Program-made: the position numbers and the translations under genes
From: Trichobilharzia regenti
Taxonomy: Eukaryota; Platyhelminthes; Trematoda; Strigeidida; Schistosomatidae
Direction: 5' to 3'
Assembly: GCA_944472135.2 (NCBI GenBank)
Contig: OX235262.1
Span: forward strand, 82,124,903 to 82,188,902
Length of the DNA stretch: 64,000 nt
The notes under the pieces: generated by a model
Databases searched by the model: none
What the model was told of the DNA's origin: nothing
What the model saw: only the letters and a program-made list of their open reading frames with translations
Part shown: piece by piece, positions 23,047 through 34,700 of the stretch
Position numbering within the stretch: position 1 is the first letter of the stretch
Layout of the letters: every line of letters starts with the position of its first letter

Positions 23047-24090
23047 GAATGTAGATGTTCAAACAAAGGTTTTCGACAACTTAGTGGGACAAAAGGTCCA
23101 TGAACGCCAGTTGAAACGTCGCAGACGATAGTTGTATCAGACAGGGGAATAGGTACATCCTGCAACTGTAGGGAGGAGTTTCGTCTGCAAGTATGAAGTT
23201 TGGCGTCATTTTTCTGCAGCTTGGCTATATTGTCTAAGCTAATATCTATCGAAGATAGGTGATTAACGTCACATCGAGACAAAGAATCGGCTACGATATT
23301 GGAATCTCCTTTGATGAACTGGATGTCTGTTGAGAATTGTGAGATGTAATCCAGTTGTCTGGCTTCTCTCGAAGAGTGTCTGTCCAACGAAGTGGTGAAA
23401 GCATAACAAAGAGGCTTATGGTCGGTTAAGATAGTAAAATGTCGACCTTGTAGTAGGAAGCTGAAATGTTTAACTGCTAGGTAGATGGCTAACAGTTCTC
23501 TGCCAAAAGTGCTGTAACGAGTTTGCGCAGGTTCCAAATTCTTGGAGAAGAAAGCAAGTGGGGTGGTGTCATTATTGAACTTTTGTTGTAAAACTGCTCC
23601 CACTGCTACCTGCGATGCATCTGTACATAGAATGAGTGAAGCTTCTGGGTTGATATGAGATAACATTACAACGTTGGATAAGGCATCTTTTGCATTATTA
23701 AATGCTGCTTTTGCTTCTTCAGACCACTGAAATTTCTTCGAATTGCATCTAAGTAGGTCGGTCAGTGGCTGAACTATGGAGGCACATGATTGAATAAAAC
23801 GTCGGTAGAAGTTGAACATCCCGAGAAAACGTCTAAGTTTCTTTAAGGAATCAGGTTCGGGAAAGTTCTTAATAGTTTTTATCTTATCTTCGGTAGGTCT
23901 GATGCCTTCGGCAGTTATTCGATGTCCTAAGAATTCAATGGAAGGGGAACCAAAAATACATTTCTTTGGATTGATAACAACTCCAAATTGTTCAAACCTT
24001 TGAAATAACAAGCTTAAGTGTTCCATATGTTCTTCCATCGATGAGCTGGCTACTAAGACATTATCAATATATACAAAGACGAAATCAAGG
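23010..24090 (-). pseudogene. Gypsy RT (C-terminal half) and RNase H
   Basis: This starts just after a break in the RT palm. The active-site block reads [10 protein letters not shown], with Asn where the second catalytic Asp of the usual YxDD motif should be. RT then continues with NPKKCIFGSPSIEFLGHRI and RRFLGMFNFYRRFI. RNase H follows: ILCTDASQVAVGAVLQQ, FGRELLAIYLAVKHF and ILTDHKPLCYAF. The D-to-N change alone would inactivate this RT. The frame upstream of MEEHMEHL continues in the same frame to about 24090. Confidence 0.9.
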
Positions 24091-24900
24091 CCATAAAACG
24101 CTGAAATGTTTGAGCGGCATTCTTTAGTCCGAAAGGCATTCTCAAGAATTCGAATAATCCAAAAGGCGTAATAATTGCTGTTTTTGCAATGTCTTCTGGA
24201 GCGACTGGTATTTGATGATATGCCCTGACCAAGTCAACTTTAGTAAAAATGGTCTTTCCATGTAAGGTCAAGGAGAAGTCGTGGAGATGGGGTATAGGAT
24301 AACGGTCTGGGACCGTAGCGTTATTCAAAGCGCGATAATCTCCACATGGTCGCCAGTCATGATTAGTTTTAGGTACCATGTGCAGAGGTGAAGACCATGG
24401 GCTGTTAGATGGTCGTATGATACCTAACTGCATCATATGTTCAAATTCCGACTTAGCTGCTGCTAGTTTATCGGGTGGTAACCGTCGTGGACGTGCCTTC
24501 ACAGGTTGTCCTGTTGTGATGATCTTATGCGTAACTGTATGAGATATATCTTCGACGTTGTATGACGGTTTAAGGATTTTAGGAAATCGTTGCAATAAAG
24601 TAGAGAACATTTCACTCTCCGGCTTTTCTATACAGATGCTATGAACAGAGTAGTCACATGTAATACCGTTGATCTTGAGTTGGGTGCAATTGTCAATCAG
24701 TTTTTTCTTGCTGATATCAACTAACAGATTGAAGTGACTTAGGAAGTCTGCACCTAGTATAGCGTGACGTACGTCAGCTACTATGAAGATCCATGTGAAA
24801 CGTCGGCGTAATCCTAGGTTTAAAATCATTGACTGTTCGCCATACGTCTGTATGTTGGTTTGGTTGGCAGCACGGAGTGAAAGTTTTCCAGGTATTTTGG
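24090..24900 (-). pseudogene. Gypsy protease end and RT (N-terminal half)
   Basis: After protease the polyprotein continues with [17 protein letters not shown] (end of protease). RT opens with [18 protein letters not shown], then [27 protein letters not shown] and [23 protein letters not shown]. It ends at a short deletion and frame break near 24090, where several residues before the active site are lost. Confidence 0.9.
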
Positions 24901-25023
24901 CTGATCGCCTGGATAGTGAGGGGGAATAACACTGACCTCGGCGCCTGTATCTACCAGGAATAATGTGCCGGTAGTCAAATCCCTCACATAGAAAAGGCGA
25001 CTGGTAGTAACAGCCGTCGCCAT
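24826..25023 (-). pseudogene. Gypsy aspartic protease, active-site part
   Basis: A 65-codon frame with [15 protein letters not shown], the Asp-Thr-Gly active site of a retroviral-type protease. It loses frame near 24895 and the protease continues in the frame of 24053-25087. Confidence 0.85.
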
Positions 25024-25300
25024 TACTGTCTGGCTGGGGAGTTTCCCTGAGTTGAGTTACCATTGTTGTACATGCACGGTTGAACACACTTCAGGGCATT
25101 ATGCCCATACCTCCTATGAGACGGTGTTCTAGAACGTCGTCTAGATCTTGATCGCCGTTGCTTGGATACAGTATGTGACTGGTTTCGTTGTGCTCGAAGC
25201 TCAGACACTTCCAGTCGTAAGTCTTGCATTTGAGATGTTAACTGGGAAAGTAACCAAAACATTGGTGCGTCCTTCATAGATGTGGAAGGGCTTGGTGGTA
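25023..25300 (-). pseudogene. Gypsy gag, basic C-terminal part with zinc knuckle
   Basis: The frame carries an Arg/Ser-rich basic stretch (KQRRSRSRRRSRTPSHRR) and then [15 protein letters not shown], which resembles the Cys/His knuckle of fluke CsRn1-type gag. The first Cys expected before the His is not visible in this frame. It is out of frame with the gag core upstream (break near 25300). Confidence 0.75.
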
Positions 25301-25888
25301 CTACCTCGTAGACACGCTATTTATGCCATTATTTGATAACACATCCATGATATCGTCTGCCATCTTAGCTAATTCTTCAAGGTCTGTCGTTCTAGAAGAT
25401 ATTGTTAGGATTTGTTGAACGTTTTGTGGTAAACGTTGTAAGAACATCTGACGTAGAATTAACTCATCTACTTTGTGTGATCCAATCAACTGACGCATAT
25501 GTCTAAGTAGTTGAGATGGCTTTTTTGTACCTAGATCACACGAAGTAAGTAGTTGTTGTATGCGTTTCTCATCGGAGAGGGTGGTCCGCTGGATGAGTGC
25601 AGCTTTTAGTTTGTCATATTGAGAGTCTGTAGGTTTGCTGTCTATGACATCGATAACCTCTCGTAGTACTTCCGTGGGTATTGCTGCTAATACGCAACCA
25701 TACATGGCAATCTGCGACGTAATACCTCGAGCTGCAAACAACTGTTCAATGATTGTGAACCAGACACGTGGTTCAGCCAGATCAAATTGAGGTAGTCTTA
25801 AATCCGGCAAGGCGTTAACAGCAGAGTTCTGTGTCTCTTCGCCTTTATTACCTTCTTCAGGAACAGGGGTACGTTTAGATGGAGCCAT
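25301..25888 (-). pseudogene. Gypsy gag core
   Basis: I prefer the start at 25888 (MAPSKRTPVPEE) over the upstream in-frame Met at 25921. The core holds LRLPQFDLAEPRVWFTIIE and LRHMRQLIGSH followed by LILRQMFLQRLPQNV, features shared by CsRn1/Boudicca-type gag. The natural frame is lost at the end near 25300, so gag and its zinc knuckle are separated. Confidence 0.88.
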
Positions 25889-25990
25889 TGTCATATAATA
25901 TATAAGTATAGAGATGTACAAAATAGCAAAACTTGTGGTAACAAAAATTAAAGTAATGCGAGTTTATAAGGCCAAAATAGCAACAAAAAT

Positions 25991-26071
25991 GTCCAAAACG
26001 AGTTAACTATCGAAACAAAGAGGTTCGAAAACGGGTTAACCATCGAAAAAAGGTTCGAAACGGGCTCACCA
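25991..26071. repeat. Threefold repeat of the primer-binding-site motif of the Gypsy element
   Basis: On the plus strand GGTTCGAAACGGGCTCACCA (26052-26071) looks like the 3' end of a tRNA, with a T-loop GGTTCGAA and terminal CCA. Its complement is thus a primer-binding site five bases from the LTR. Two further, progressively weaker copies lie directly beside it: 26022-26051 (GGTTCGAAAACGGGTTAACC plus spacer) and 25991-26021. The period is about 30 bases. Confidence 0.65.
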
Positions 26072-26076
26072 ATTAT

Positions 26077-26538
26077 TGTGGTGGACCTTTTACTCTGTTA
26101 GCTTAGTTACCCAAATTCCAATAGAAAATAAAATACCAAATCAGTTTAGTTACGGGAAGAATATATTAAAGTTTCGTTACTTGGGTTTACAAAGATCCAA
26201 AATCCACAATAAACGTAATAGACTCCAGAGGCGCTGCGGGAAGACTGCTCCAGTACTAATTCTCCAATGTTGACGTTGCCGGAGGTCGACCAAAGTACGT
26301 AGGAAGAAACTACGGTGCTCCTGCAAAAATTTGAGATAGAAAGCAGGTTGTTATAATTGATCGACGGCAGTTGGGATAGTGGAGAAGACGGAGAGTCGAA
26401 GGCAGAACTATATATTCATTCAAAACCCGAGGTAAAGTTCAAAGTACAGAGTTTATGGTTAAAACAAAGTAGTGTACAATATGTTCATTTCTTACATAGT
26501 AGTAAAATTTGGATAAGTTTATTTTTGAGGAATCCACA
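26077..26538 (-). repeat. 5' LTR of the Gypsy element
   Basis: 462 bp, TGTGGTGGACC...AATCCACA. Three transitions separate it from the 3' LTR at 8656. GACT follows it at 26539-26542, matching 8652-8655. Confidence 0.95.
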
Positions 26539-26620
26539 GACTCCCGGGAAAAATATACAGTTGGGTTTGTGCAAACAACCACTAATTGATCGTTCAATCT
26601 TCAAGGACATTGACAATACT
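26539..26620 (-). repeat. Right part of the old BEL-type solo LTR, with TSD ATACT
   Basis: Continues the LTR interrupted at 8655: GCAAACAACCACTAATTGAT, CGTTCAATCTTCAAGG and the end TTGACA at 26610-26615. It is followed by ATACT (26616-26620), which matches 8418-8422. Joined length would be near 306 bp against 359 bp for the young LTR, so small deletions have accumulated. Confidence 0.85.
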
Positions 26621-27530
26621 CCTAGATCTCCCTAAAATGTTTAATTGAAAGGGATTTATTCGGCTTAGAAGACCAGATTGTATCAAAGATGCTTATTTTG
26701 TTTCTGTGGTTGGTAGCAGCTAAAGTTTGGGGAAAGGCGATATAACAATTTCCTTCGTAGTTTCAACGTGAATAGTGATTCTGATAACTTCAAATGCAAA
26801 GCTTGCTTCTGTGATGAAAAGGGAGTTTCCTTATGTCACCTATGCACTATGCACCAAGATTATGCACCATTGAATTGTTGTGTTGTTCTGTTTGACCAAA
26901 TTAGCGTACACGTATATCCTAGGACTTCTTCGCGTTTATTATTGTGTACTAAAGTTGGGATTACTCGACATCCATAATGCCAATCAAAAGGCACTTCAGA
27001 AGGCGTACGAACGTGTATTAACGCAGTAATCAAAATTCAAAAGTTGGGCGAGTATAATCTACCAATTGTTTACACGCAATCTTTAGGGTGATAAACAAAT
27101 CAAAGTCCAGTTACATAGTGTAAGTATACTACGATGATGAATAATAAAGTGGGTCACTAAAATAGCTCCTCCGTAGAATGCAGGTAAATGAAATTTATCT
27201 GTATTCGGAATGTTATTATAAATTACACGGACACAAAATATATATATAAGAGTTTTCTGGTATGAAAACCGAATCGAGGATTTTAAGTTTTCTGAGGTTT
27301 CATAATATAACTGTATATATTCGAAAATGCTAACACTTTGAAAGGAACCAAAATGTTTTGAAAGTTGTGCAAAATGTAACAATAAAACCAGGAAAATTAC
27401 TAGAATAATAATGAAGTTGTTATTTTTAAGAGCTATAGAATAGATTTATATCTTAACATACAGTTAATAGCGCAGTAATAAGGAAGTATGGAAATGAATT
27501 AGAAATAAATTATCTCTACAAATCTTTGTG
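26621..27530. other. Spacer without recognisable genes
   Basis: AT-rich. The open frame 26768-26977 has several Cys and His residues but no arrangement I recognise. I see no repeat shared with the rest of the window. Confidence 0.4.
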
Positions 27531-27544
27531 GTCAATGTACTCGC

Positions 27545-30458
27545 CTGTCTGATCTTGTGGTTCTTTCTGTTTTGTTGGCCGGGATATTATCAGATTTTGA
27601 ATCTTGAGAGAAAGAATCCTTTTGTGGCATAGTTTTAGGTGATGTCGATAACTTTGGTAAACATTCAGTCACCTCTATTTCCATTAAAACTGGTTTTACG
27701 CGATCAGTGGTTACATTCTTGTGTTTTTCTCCGCGTTTGACAGTGATGATTTCGCTTGTTACTCTTATTAATTTAAATGGTTCGTCAAAAGCTGGTTGAA
27801 GTATTTTCCTCTAACCGTCGTGTTGTATGAAAACATGACTGTAATCCTCTGGTTTTTGAGGCATGCATGCTCGGTTGGGTTAGTGTCATGGGGGATGATA
27901 TCTTAACAGGCTCATATGTTGTCTCAGTTGTTGTGCAAAAGTAGTTTCGTCTGTTGGAACTTCAGTGGCCGGGTTGAAATATTCTCCTAGCAGTCGTAAA
28001 GTAGTTCCATAAACTAATTCTGCTGGACAACATTCGGCATCTCGTTTTATTGTCGAACGTATCCCAAGAAGTACAAGAGGTAATTTGTCGCTCCACTTAT
28101 CATCACCCTTTACTGCCATCAATGCTGCTTTCAGCTGACGATGAAATCTCTCCACTAAGCCGTTTGAGCTGGTATGATAAGCAGCAGTACATATAGGCTT
28201 GATTACCAGTATTTTTGTGAGTTGTTGGTATAAACAGCTTTCGAATTGAGCACCCGTGTCTGTAGTAATAATGCTGCGCACCCGGAAGTTAGAGATCCAG
28301 TTTCGTACAATGCTTTTTGCTACAGTTTCGGCAGCAGTAGCAGGTAAAGGACTAGCTACTGGCCATCTCGTAAATCTGTCGGTGCATGTTAAGATATAAG
28401 TAAAGCCATTAGATGGTGATAACGGTCCAAGGATATCAATGTGGAGGTGTTGGAACCTACCATCTGGTTCTGGAAACTGGCCATTAAGTGAGATTGTATG
28501 TCGTTGTGCTTTTGGCAGGCTAAACATGATCTGATCCACTGTTTATTCTCACTATTCATATCCGGCCATATACATCGGTCACTTATCAGTTTAACTGTCG
28601 CTCAGATACCAGGGTGAGAAATGCTATGTATTTTGGAGAAAACTAATCTTCGCATTTCTAATGGAACAAAAGAACGCGGTTTACCTTTGGAAGCATCACA
28701 CGTAACAGTTAGGCTTTCACCAAGCATAACATATCGCAAACGTAAAGAATTACTCGTGCTATTCTTTAGTCTTTTCAGATCCTCTTCCATAGTTTGCAGT
28801 CTAGCCATCTTTTTAAGATCAAACTGATCTTTTTCTAAGGTATTTATATGAATGCGGGATAACGCATCTGCTACCTCGTTTTTATGTCCTTTGACGAATC
28901 TAATATCTAAAGTGAATTGAGTAATGAGCTCGAGGTGTCAGAGCTACCTCGGTGAGTACTTATCATGCTTCGTATTTATGGCTTTAGTTAAAGGTTTGTG
29001 GTCTGTGTAGATGATAAATGGCTTTCCTTCGATCATATGACGAAAATGTTTAACAGCAAGATAGACTGCTAGTAATTCTCTACCGAATGCACTATACCTT
29101 AATTGAGTAGCGTCTAGACGTTTGGAGAAAAAGGAGAGACGTTGCCATTGTTGAAGAACCGCGCCGACGGCGACGTCTGATACATCTGTTATAATAGCTA
29201 TAGGAGCGTTGACGTCACGATGTACCAGTAAAATTTCTGTGCTCATAGCCTGATTCGGCTTTTAAAATGCTTTGACTGCTGAAATATTCATGTGCAGCAA
29301 ATTTGCGTGACCTTTTAGTAAGTCCATCAGAGGTTGGGCCAGCTCTGCACAGTGAGGAATGAAATTGCAGTAAAAGCTAACGAGACCAAGAAATCGGCAT
29401 AATTTTTCGGAAGAATCTGGGATGGGGTATTCTTTCATGAATCGAAGTTGTTCTGCTATGGGTCGAATACCTTGATTGTCTTCCAGGTGCTTCAAATATT
29501 TCACAGCTTTCTTACCAAATTCACATTTACTTGACTTAGTGACAGTCCCACATTCAGGCAAACGCTTAAAGAGTGTTTGTAGGTGATGCTGGTGCTCTTC
29601 AGTTGATTTACTTACGACCAGTATATCATCGCTACATGCGTAAGTGAATGTAAGGCCATGCAAGACCTGGTCGATGAATCACTGAAATGTTTGAGCCGCG
29701 TCAGTTAAACCAAATGTCAGACGGACGAACTCGAATAACCCAAAAGGAGTGGTTACCGCAGTTTTGGGGATGTTCTTGAGTTCGACCGGTATATGGTAGT
29801 GTGCACGAGCGAGGTAAATTTTGGAAAATATCTGAGCACCTGCAATGCTATGAAAAAAGTCACTAATATGCGGAATTGGATATCTATCGGCTATCGTCTG
29901 CTTATTTAAATCTCATTAACCTCCACATGGTCGTATCTCTGTTGAGTTTTTCTCTGGAACCATATGAAGTGGTGATGAACATGGGCTGTTTGACGGTCGT
30001 ATTATTCCTAGATCCAACAATCTGTTGAACTCTTCTTTTGCTATTTGCATTTTAGCTGAATCTAAACGACTTTGCGGACCTTTATCGACAATATGGTGCA
30101 TTACGTTGTGTTTGAGAGAGGCTGTGGAGTAATCTCTCTGTGTGAGTTCAGGAAATTTCTGTAGCAAAATCTCGTACGGGGATAATTGAGCTGATGTAGC
30201 CACCATCAAGCGGATACTCTCGACATCGGTGCAGATGCCTGAAATCGATAGTTTGCGATTGTTGATTATCAATCTATAGCGATTAGAGTCGACTAGCAAC
30301 TCGTAGGGCTGAAAACAATCCATCCCAATAATAGAAAAAGTAGTATTGGCAATGACGAACCACGTGGAGTGAAGGTTATTTTTCATTGAAGTCCATAAAC
30401 TAATGCTATTTAGTCGTCTTATTCGTTGTGAAATTAAGGGTGAAGGTACGGAGTACAA
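27545..30458 (-). pseudogene. Second, decayed Gypsy (CsRn1-like) pol
   Basis: The domains lie in order on the minus strand. Protease to RT start (29916-30458): [37 protein letters not shown] middle (29262-29663): an altered active-site block YACSDDILVVSK, with extra residues before the Asp pair. RNase H (28944-29246): TDVSDVAVGAVLQQW, LLAVYLAVKHF, YTDHKPLTKA. Integrase (27886-28539): FQHLHIDILGPLSPS, TDTGAQFESCLYQQL, SSNGLVERFHRQLK. A GPY/F-like tail (about 27580-27830) ends the element. Stops and frameshifts are frequent. I found no gag and no LTRs, so it is truncated on at least one side. Confidence 0.85.
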
Positions 30459-30470
30459 ATAACACTCTCA

Positions 30471-31680
30471 CTGTTTCCATTGGCTGATTTATTTATTATT
30501 CATGAAGATTATTAAGATAAATGAAGACAAACTATGCAACCAGATACTAAATCCTCTGGACCAAAACACTACTAATACTGAATTCGACAGTTTTCATTAC
30601 GTTACAAAATCTGTAATTTATAGTTTATATAATTCACCTAGCTAATAGATTCCACTGATCATAACTTTACATACTACGGGTGAAATGGTCATCCAACAGT
30701 ATACTACAGTCACTAGACGAAACTGGTACTTGACTAAATGTGTACATGTATAGAAAATCTGACCGCTGAAATACGTAAAGAAAGCTTACTGATATTATTT
30801 AAAGTACTACTTAAAAATACTCTGAGTAATTGTGCACTTAAAGTAGTTTCATTAATTATCTGAGAATAGGTTCGTTTAGTTAATAAATGTTCATAAAGAA
30901 GGAAAAACGGCCTAGACTTCTTTCTGTGTTCATGTAGTAATGAAATAAGGTCCCTAGTTAAAGAGAAAAACCCCATTCGGCATCTAATCTTCAGTAGAAT
31001 TTGAATCCCCTTTCGTCCTTGATAAACATTCCTTGTACATAACAAAAATTTACTTTTTAGTGATGTAAACGCAATTAGTTTTGTCCTGTGATACCTAGTG
31101 AATCGAATAGTGAGAGTACTTATCGTTCTAGTATACTGTGAAAATAAATGTCAGTAGTTTGCACTTCGGTAGAAATAAACTCGTTATTTGAGTTTCACAA
31201 ATACTTGCATCTTTGTAATCTGGAGCACAGAATGTCTATTTAGAAGACTGAATCTTTTAAGGTATGATGGTGTGATTAATTTCCAACATACCTGTTTGTG
31301 ATCTTATTTCATAACAGTCTGAGCTTCCTTGTTTGTTTATGTCTTAAAAAATCTGTTAGTCTTACTAAATAATTAGTGGGGTTCAATAGAAAACTAGTGT
31401 TTGCATGAACAGTCATAATATGAGAGAAGTTGTCAGCAAATTAGTCATGGTAACTACTAACAATAAGCTCAACATTCTTTTATACTGAGGTAATTATAAA
31501 ATAAGCAAGGTCTCATTTTTCTAACAGAAGCATTATTGACTATTGCTTGGAATCCCTAGAATAATTTGGTACATAAATCAGATAACTTGATTATCGTATT
31601 TATCATTTAGTAGTGTCTTAAAAACTCAGAAGTCTCAATATAATTGGTGAACACTACTAATGCTTAGTCACTATAACCAG
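30471..31680. other. Spacer without recognisable genes
   Basis: AT-rich. Only chance-sized frames were seen (for example 30734-31045 on the minus strand). It leads into the TATA box of the first dynein light chain gene. Confidence 0.4.
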
Positions 31681-31690
31681 TCAAGTGTAT

Positions 31691-31698
31691 TATAAAGG
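31691..31698 (+). promoter_or_regulatory. TATA-like box of dynein light chain gene 1
   Basis: TATAAAGG lies 83 bases upstream of the ATG at 31774, which would place transcription start near 31720. The other two light chain genes have similar boxes at similar distances. Confidence 0.45.
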
Positions 31699-31773
31699 CC
31701 AAGTACATACAGAATAAGAGTTGTTCACTCTAGAGTTATTTACTTTAATACGGAAGTGACTAAGACTGAAATA

Positions 31774-34700
31774 ATGAATAAACCAAGAAAAGATGACATG
31801 CAACAATGTGCTATTGATTTAACAATTGAAGCTATGAATAAGTATTCTTCATATGATGAAATAGCTGGATATGTGACGAAAAACATCACCACCAAGTATC
31901 CTGGGAATTGGCATTGTAAAGTTGGAGTGTCATTTGGAAGGTGAGTCTTAAAACGAAAATATTTTCATTTTCTTGTGCTGCTATTAAGAAATGATTTATT
32001 TCTTCTTTACTGCTTGTTTTTGTATCACTGTGATCTCTGAGCTGGATGATTTGGTTGAGAAGCTTCCATTGTCTTTCTAGAGAACATCCTTAGCGCTAAC
32101 TTAAACGTTAAGTGAGTTTCTGGGTTTCACTATCAATGAAACATCCAGCTCTTCTGGTTACCTTGACTGTGATCGATTGCCTCAGAAGATTTTCTTATGA
32201 TTGTCTTCATTTCTACTGATGTTCGGTTAAGTTAAACTTTAAGCACCATTGACTACCAGAGGAGTGTGACCACACCAATGACCCTGAAGCGCTCACTGAG
32301 AAAGTTGGTGAATTCCGGCAATCAATATTTTCATCATTAATGAAGTATGCTAATCGAAGTTTAATGTTATTAAATGGAATCTCTGGTAAGTTTCAGCTTA
32401 GGTTTGGGAAAGATTGAGTTACCCTTTTAGCCAAGGATAAGTTAGGGTTAGGTTAACCTGACAAAGGCGACATTAGGTTTGATTCGAGTTAGATTACAGC
32501 TAGTTTAGGGATATTTTCGCGTTAGGGTTAGGTTCAGGAGGATTAGGGTTATTGTTAGGGTTAGAAGACATAAATAATTACATGCGTAGAATGTGGTAAA
32601 GTATAATTCTATTGTGAGTAAAATTTATTTCAATAAAGTCTCATATTGTTATACAGTAATATTTACTGATGACGTTTCGAGCACCATTTATTGTTCAGTA
32701 AATATTACTTCATAACATTATGAAGCTTTATCAAAATAAGTTTTACCCACAATGGAATTTATACTCTGTTGATACGTCAACCTAAAACTGAGAGCTACCC
32801 TTATCACATGTGAGAGGAAGGTATCCTCTGTAACACTTTTAAACAAGTTTTGTGCATTTCTTTTTCATAAATATACGTATTGCATGCACAAAAATGTCTC
32901 CTTCACGTGACTGGTGGTTTCGAGGTCATTCGCTGATTGGCAGTTAGTGGTGCTTAAAGTTTAACTTTGCATGATATTCTTAGTTTGGTTTCCATGATAT
33001 TTGATCTTTTGATTGCGTGACTTACTTTATATTGATTAAAAATTTTGGCCACTATCCACATGTCTGTTAACTGCAAATCAATCTGAGTATCAAGGTTTTA
33101 GGAATTCACTGGTATCATTCATGTTCCTTCAGTCTAACAATTTTACATTTAACCAGTTGAGTTGATGTCCGTAGTTGTCTACGTGAATTGATATGAATGG
33201 ATGTAAAGGATTTCCGAAATCACTGTTAGAGTCAAGTTAACGTTTGGAATAGTTGTCGTCCAAACACCAACATAGTCTTCTTATGCCACACTCTAAAAGA
33301 CTCGACGGCTAAAGAAGATCAAGCCCCTTTCATGTATGAGACAGGTTTTATTAACCGCAAAAAACACAATATTGGTCGAATCTGACGTCCTCTTCTTCGT
33401 TATATTCACGGATAAAAGCTAGCAATTAAAAGGCACAAAATATATTCATTCATATCAGTTCATGCGGATAAATATGGGCATCAATACAGTTAGATGAATG
33501 AAAAAAAACTTTAAACACGATGCACATGAAGAATGTAAAGAAAGAAGCTTTGTGCCTAAATCAATTTGTGATTTACAGGTATGTGTATATTTACCGAACT
33601 TACCAATAAATAAAGAATAAGTCCTGTGATCAAAAGATCCGGACCACTAGAAAAGATGAGTATTTCATCCACTGGGAATTCCAAAAGTTCACTTCACGCT
33701 GAAGTTAGCACTGAAGATGTTGTCTACGAAGACAATGAAACTTTGCAATTTAGTCAACCAATTGAAGGAACACCAAAACAGTGGATAGACTCATTTGAGC
33801 CTGCAAAACGTATCCACTATTCCTTCACAATGTTTATCCACAAAATTATAATAGGCTGAAGTGTATTTTTGATGAGCTTCTGGTAAGGGGATAATTACTC
33901 CTTTTAGCAGTCAGACGGTACTAGATAAATGTTAGTAACACTTTAGTGAAATATTTCGGGCACGTTATAAAGAAGGGACTATGAATGATTTTGAAAAGAT
34001 ATCAGATATTTGACTATTTTCACCTTCACAGAATTTATTTATGGAACGTACATTCAGTTGACATTATTACAGAAGAACTCAATTTTGTTCAGCGACGACT
34101 GTTTACCACCAAAGAAAAACTGTGTACTATGGAGTATTATGTTTTCATTCGAAAATTTAAGACAATGATTGTGGACTCGAATCATACTCTTATACTATAT
34201 ACAAAGATCCAAGTATGAGTTAGGATATCATCTATTGGAAATCAAGCTTGCCTCACTTTCATTTCAGTATACTTGTATAGGTAGAACGAAGGTGATCACT
34301 CATAACTTTTAATACGGAATGCTTTAATCATATCACATACTACGCGTGACTGTTTTACAGGTGTTTTGTTAATCTGCTCATACGTGTAGAATATCTATTG
34401 TTACGTTTGCTGTGCTGTGTGTGAAAGCACCTCACAAAGGCTTTTATCCTCAATCCCAACCATGTTGACAGTGTCTTTAAAAAAATAAAAGGGTTAAAAC
34501 AAAAGAAACAAGTGAACGCTTGACATCATGTGATAATAGCAGACTTTTGATTTGAAAGTACCTTCAGACGGACAGTAGTTAACCACTCAATCAGGAATAA
34601 GAAACTTGGAAGCAAATGTTCAGTTACATTAGTGAAAACTAATTGCATTTATAAATATTCCGTAAGAATACACAAAATCGGTTTAAGTAAAGGCCTCATA

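Larger units (their letters stand above)
8656..26538 (-). mobile_element. Ty3/Gypsy (CsRn1-like) LTR retrotransposon, split by a BEL insertion
   Basis: The element has two 462-bp direct LTRs (8656-9117 and 26077-26538) that begin TGTGG and end CCACA and differ at only three sites, all transitions. GACT flanks both outer ends (8652-8655 and 26539-26542), a 4-bp target duplication. Coding order on the minus strand is gag, protease, RT, RNase H, integrase. Without the BEL insertion (12,356 bp plus its 5-bp duplication) the element is about 5.5 kb. Next to the 5' LTR is a tRNA-like primer site, and next to the 3' LTR a polypurine tract. CsRn1/Boudicca-type elements are known in flukes; the family assignment rests on gag and integrase tail motifs. 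Confidence 0.93.
32036..33200 (-). mobile_element. Old Penelope-like fragment, left arm of a head-to-head pair
   Basis: Aligns, with many changes, to the 3' part of copy 1 at 11778. Shared blocks are TCTCTGAGCTGGAT with AGAAGCTTCC at 32036-32070, CTTAGCGCTAACTTAAACG with GTGAGTTTCTGGGTTTC near 32090-32130, and GATGTCCGTAGTTGTCTACG near 33165-33185. The middle contains unrelated sequence, including the palindrome and the telomere-like stretch. It lies in intron 1 of light chain gene 1. Confidence 0.7.
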
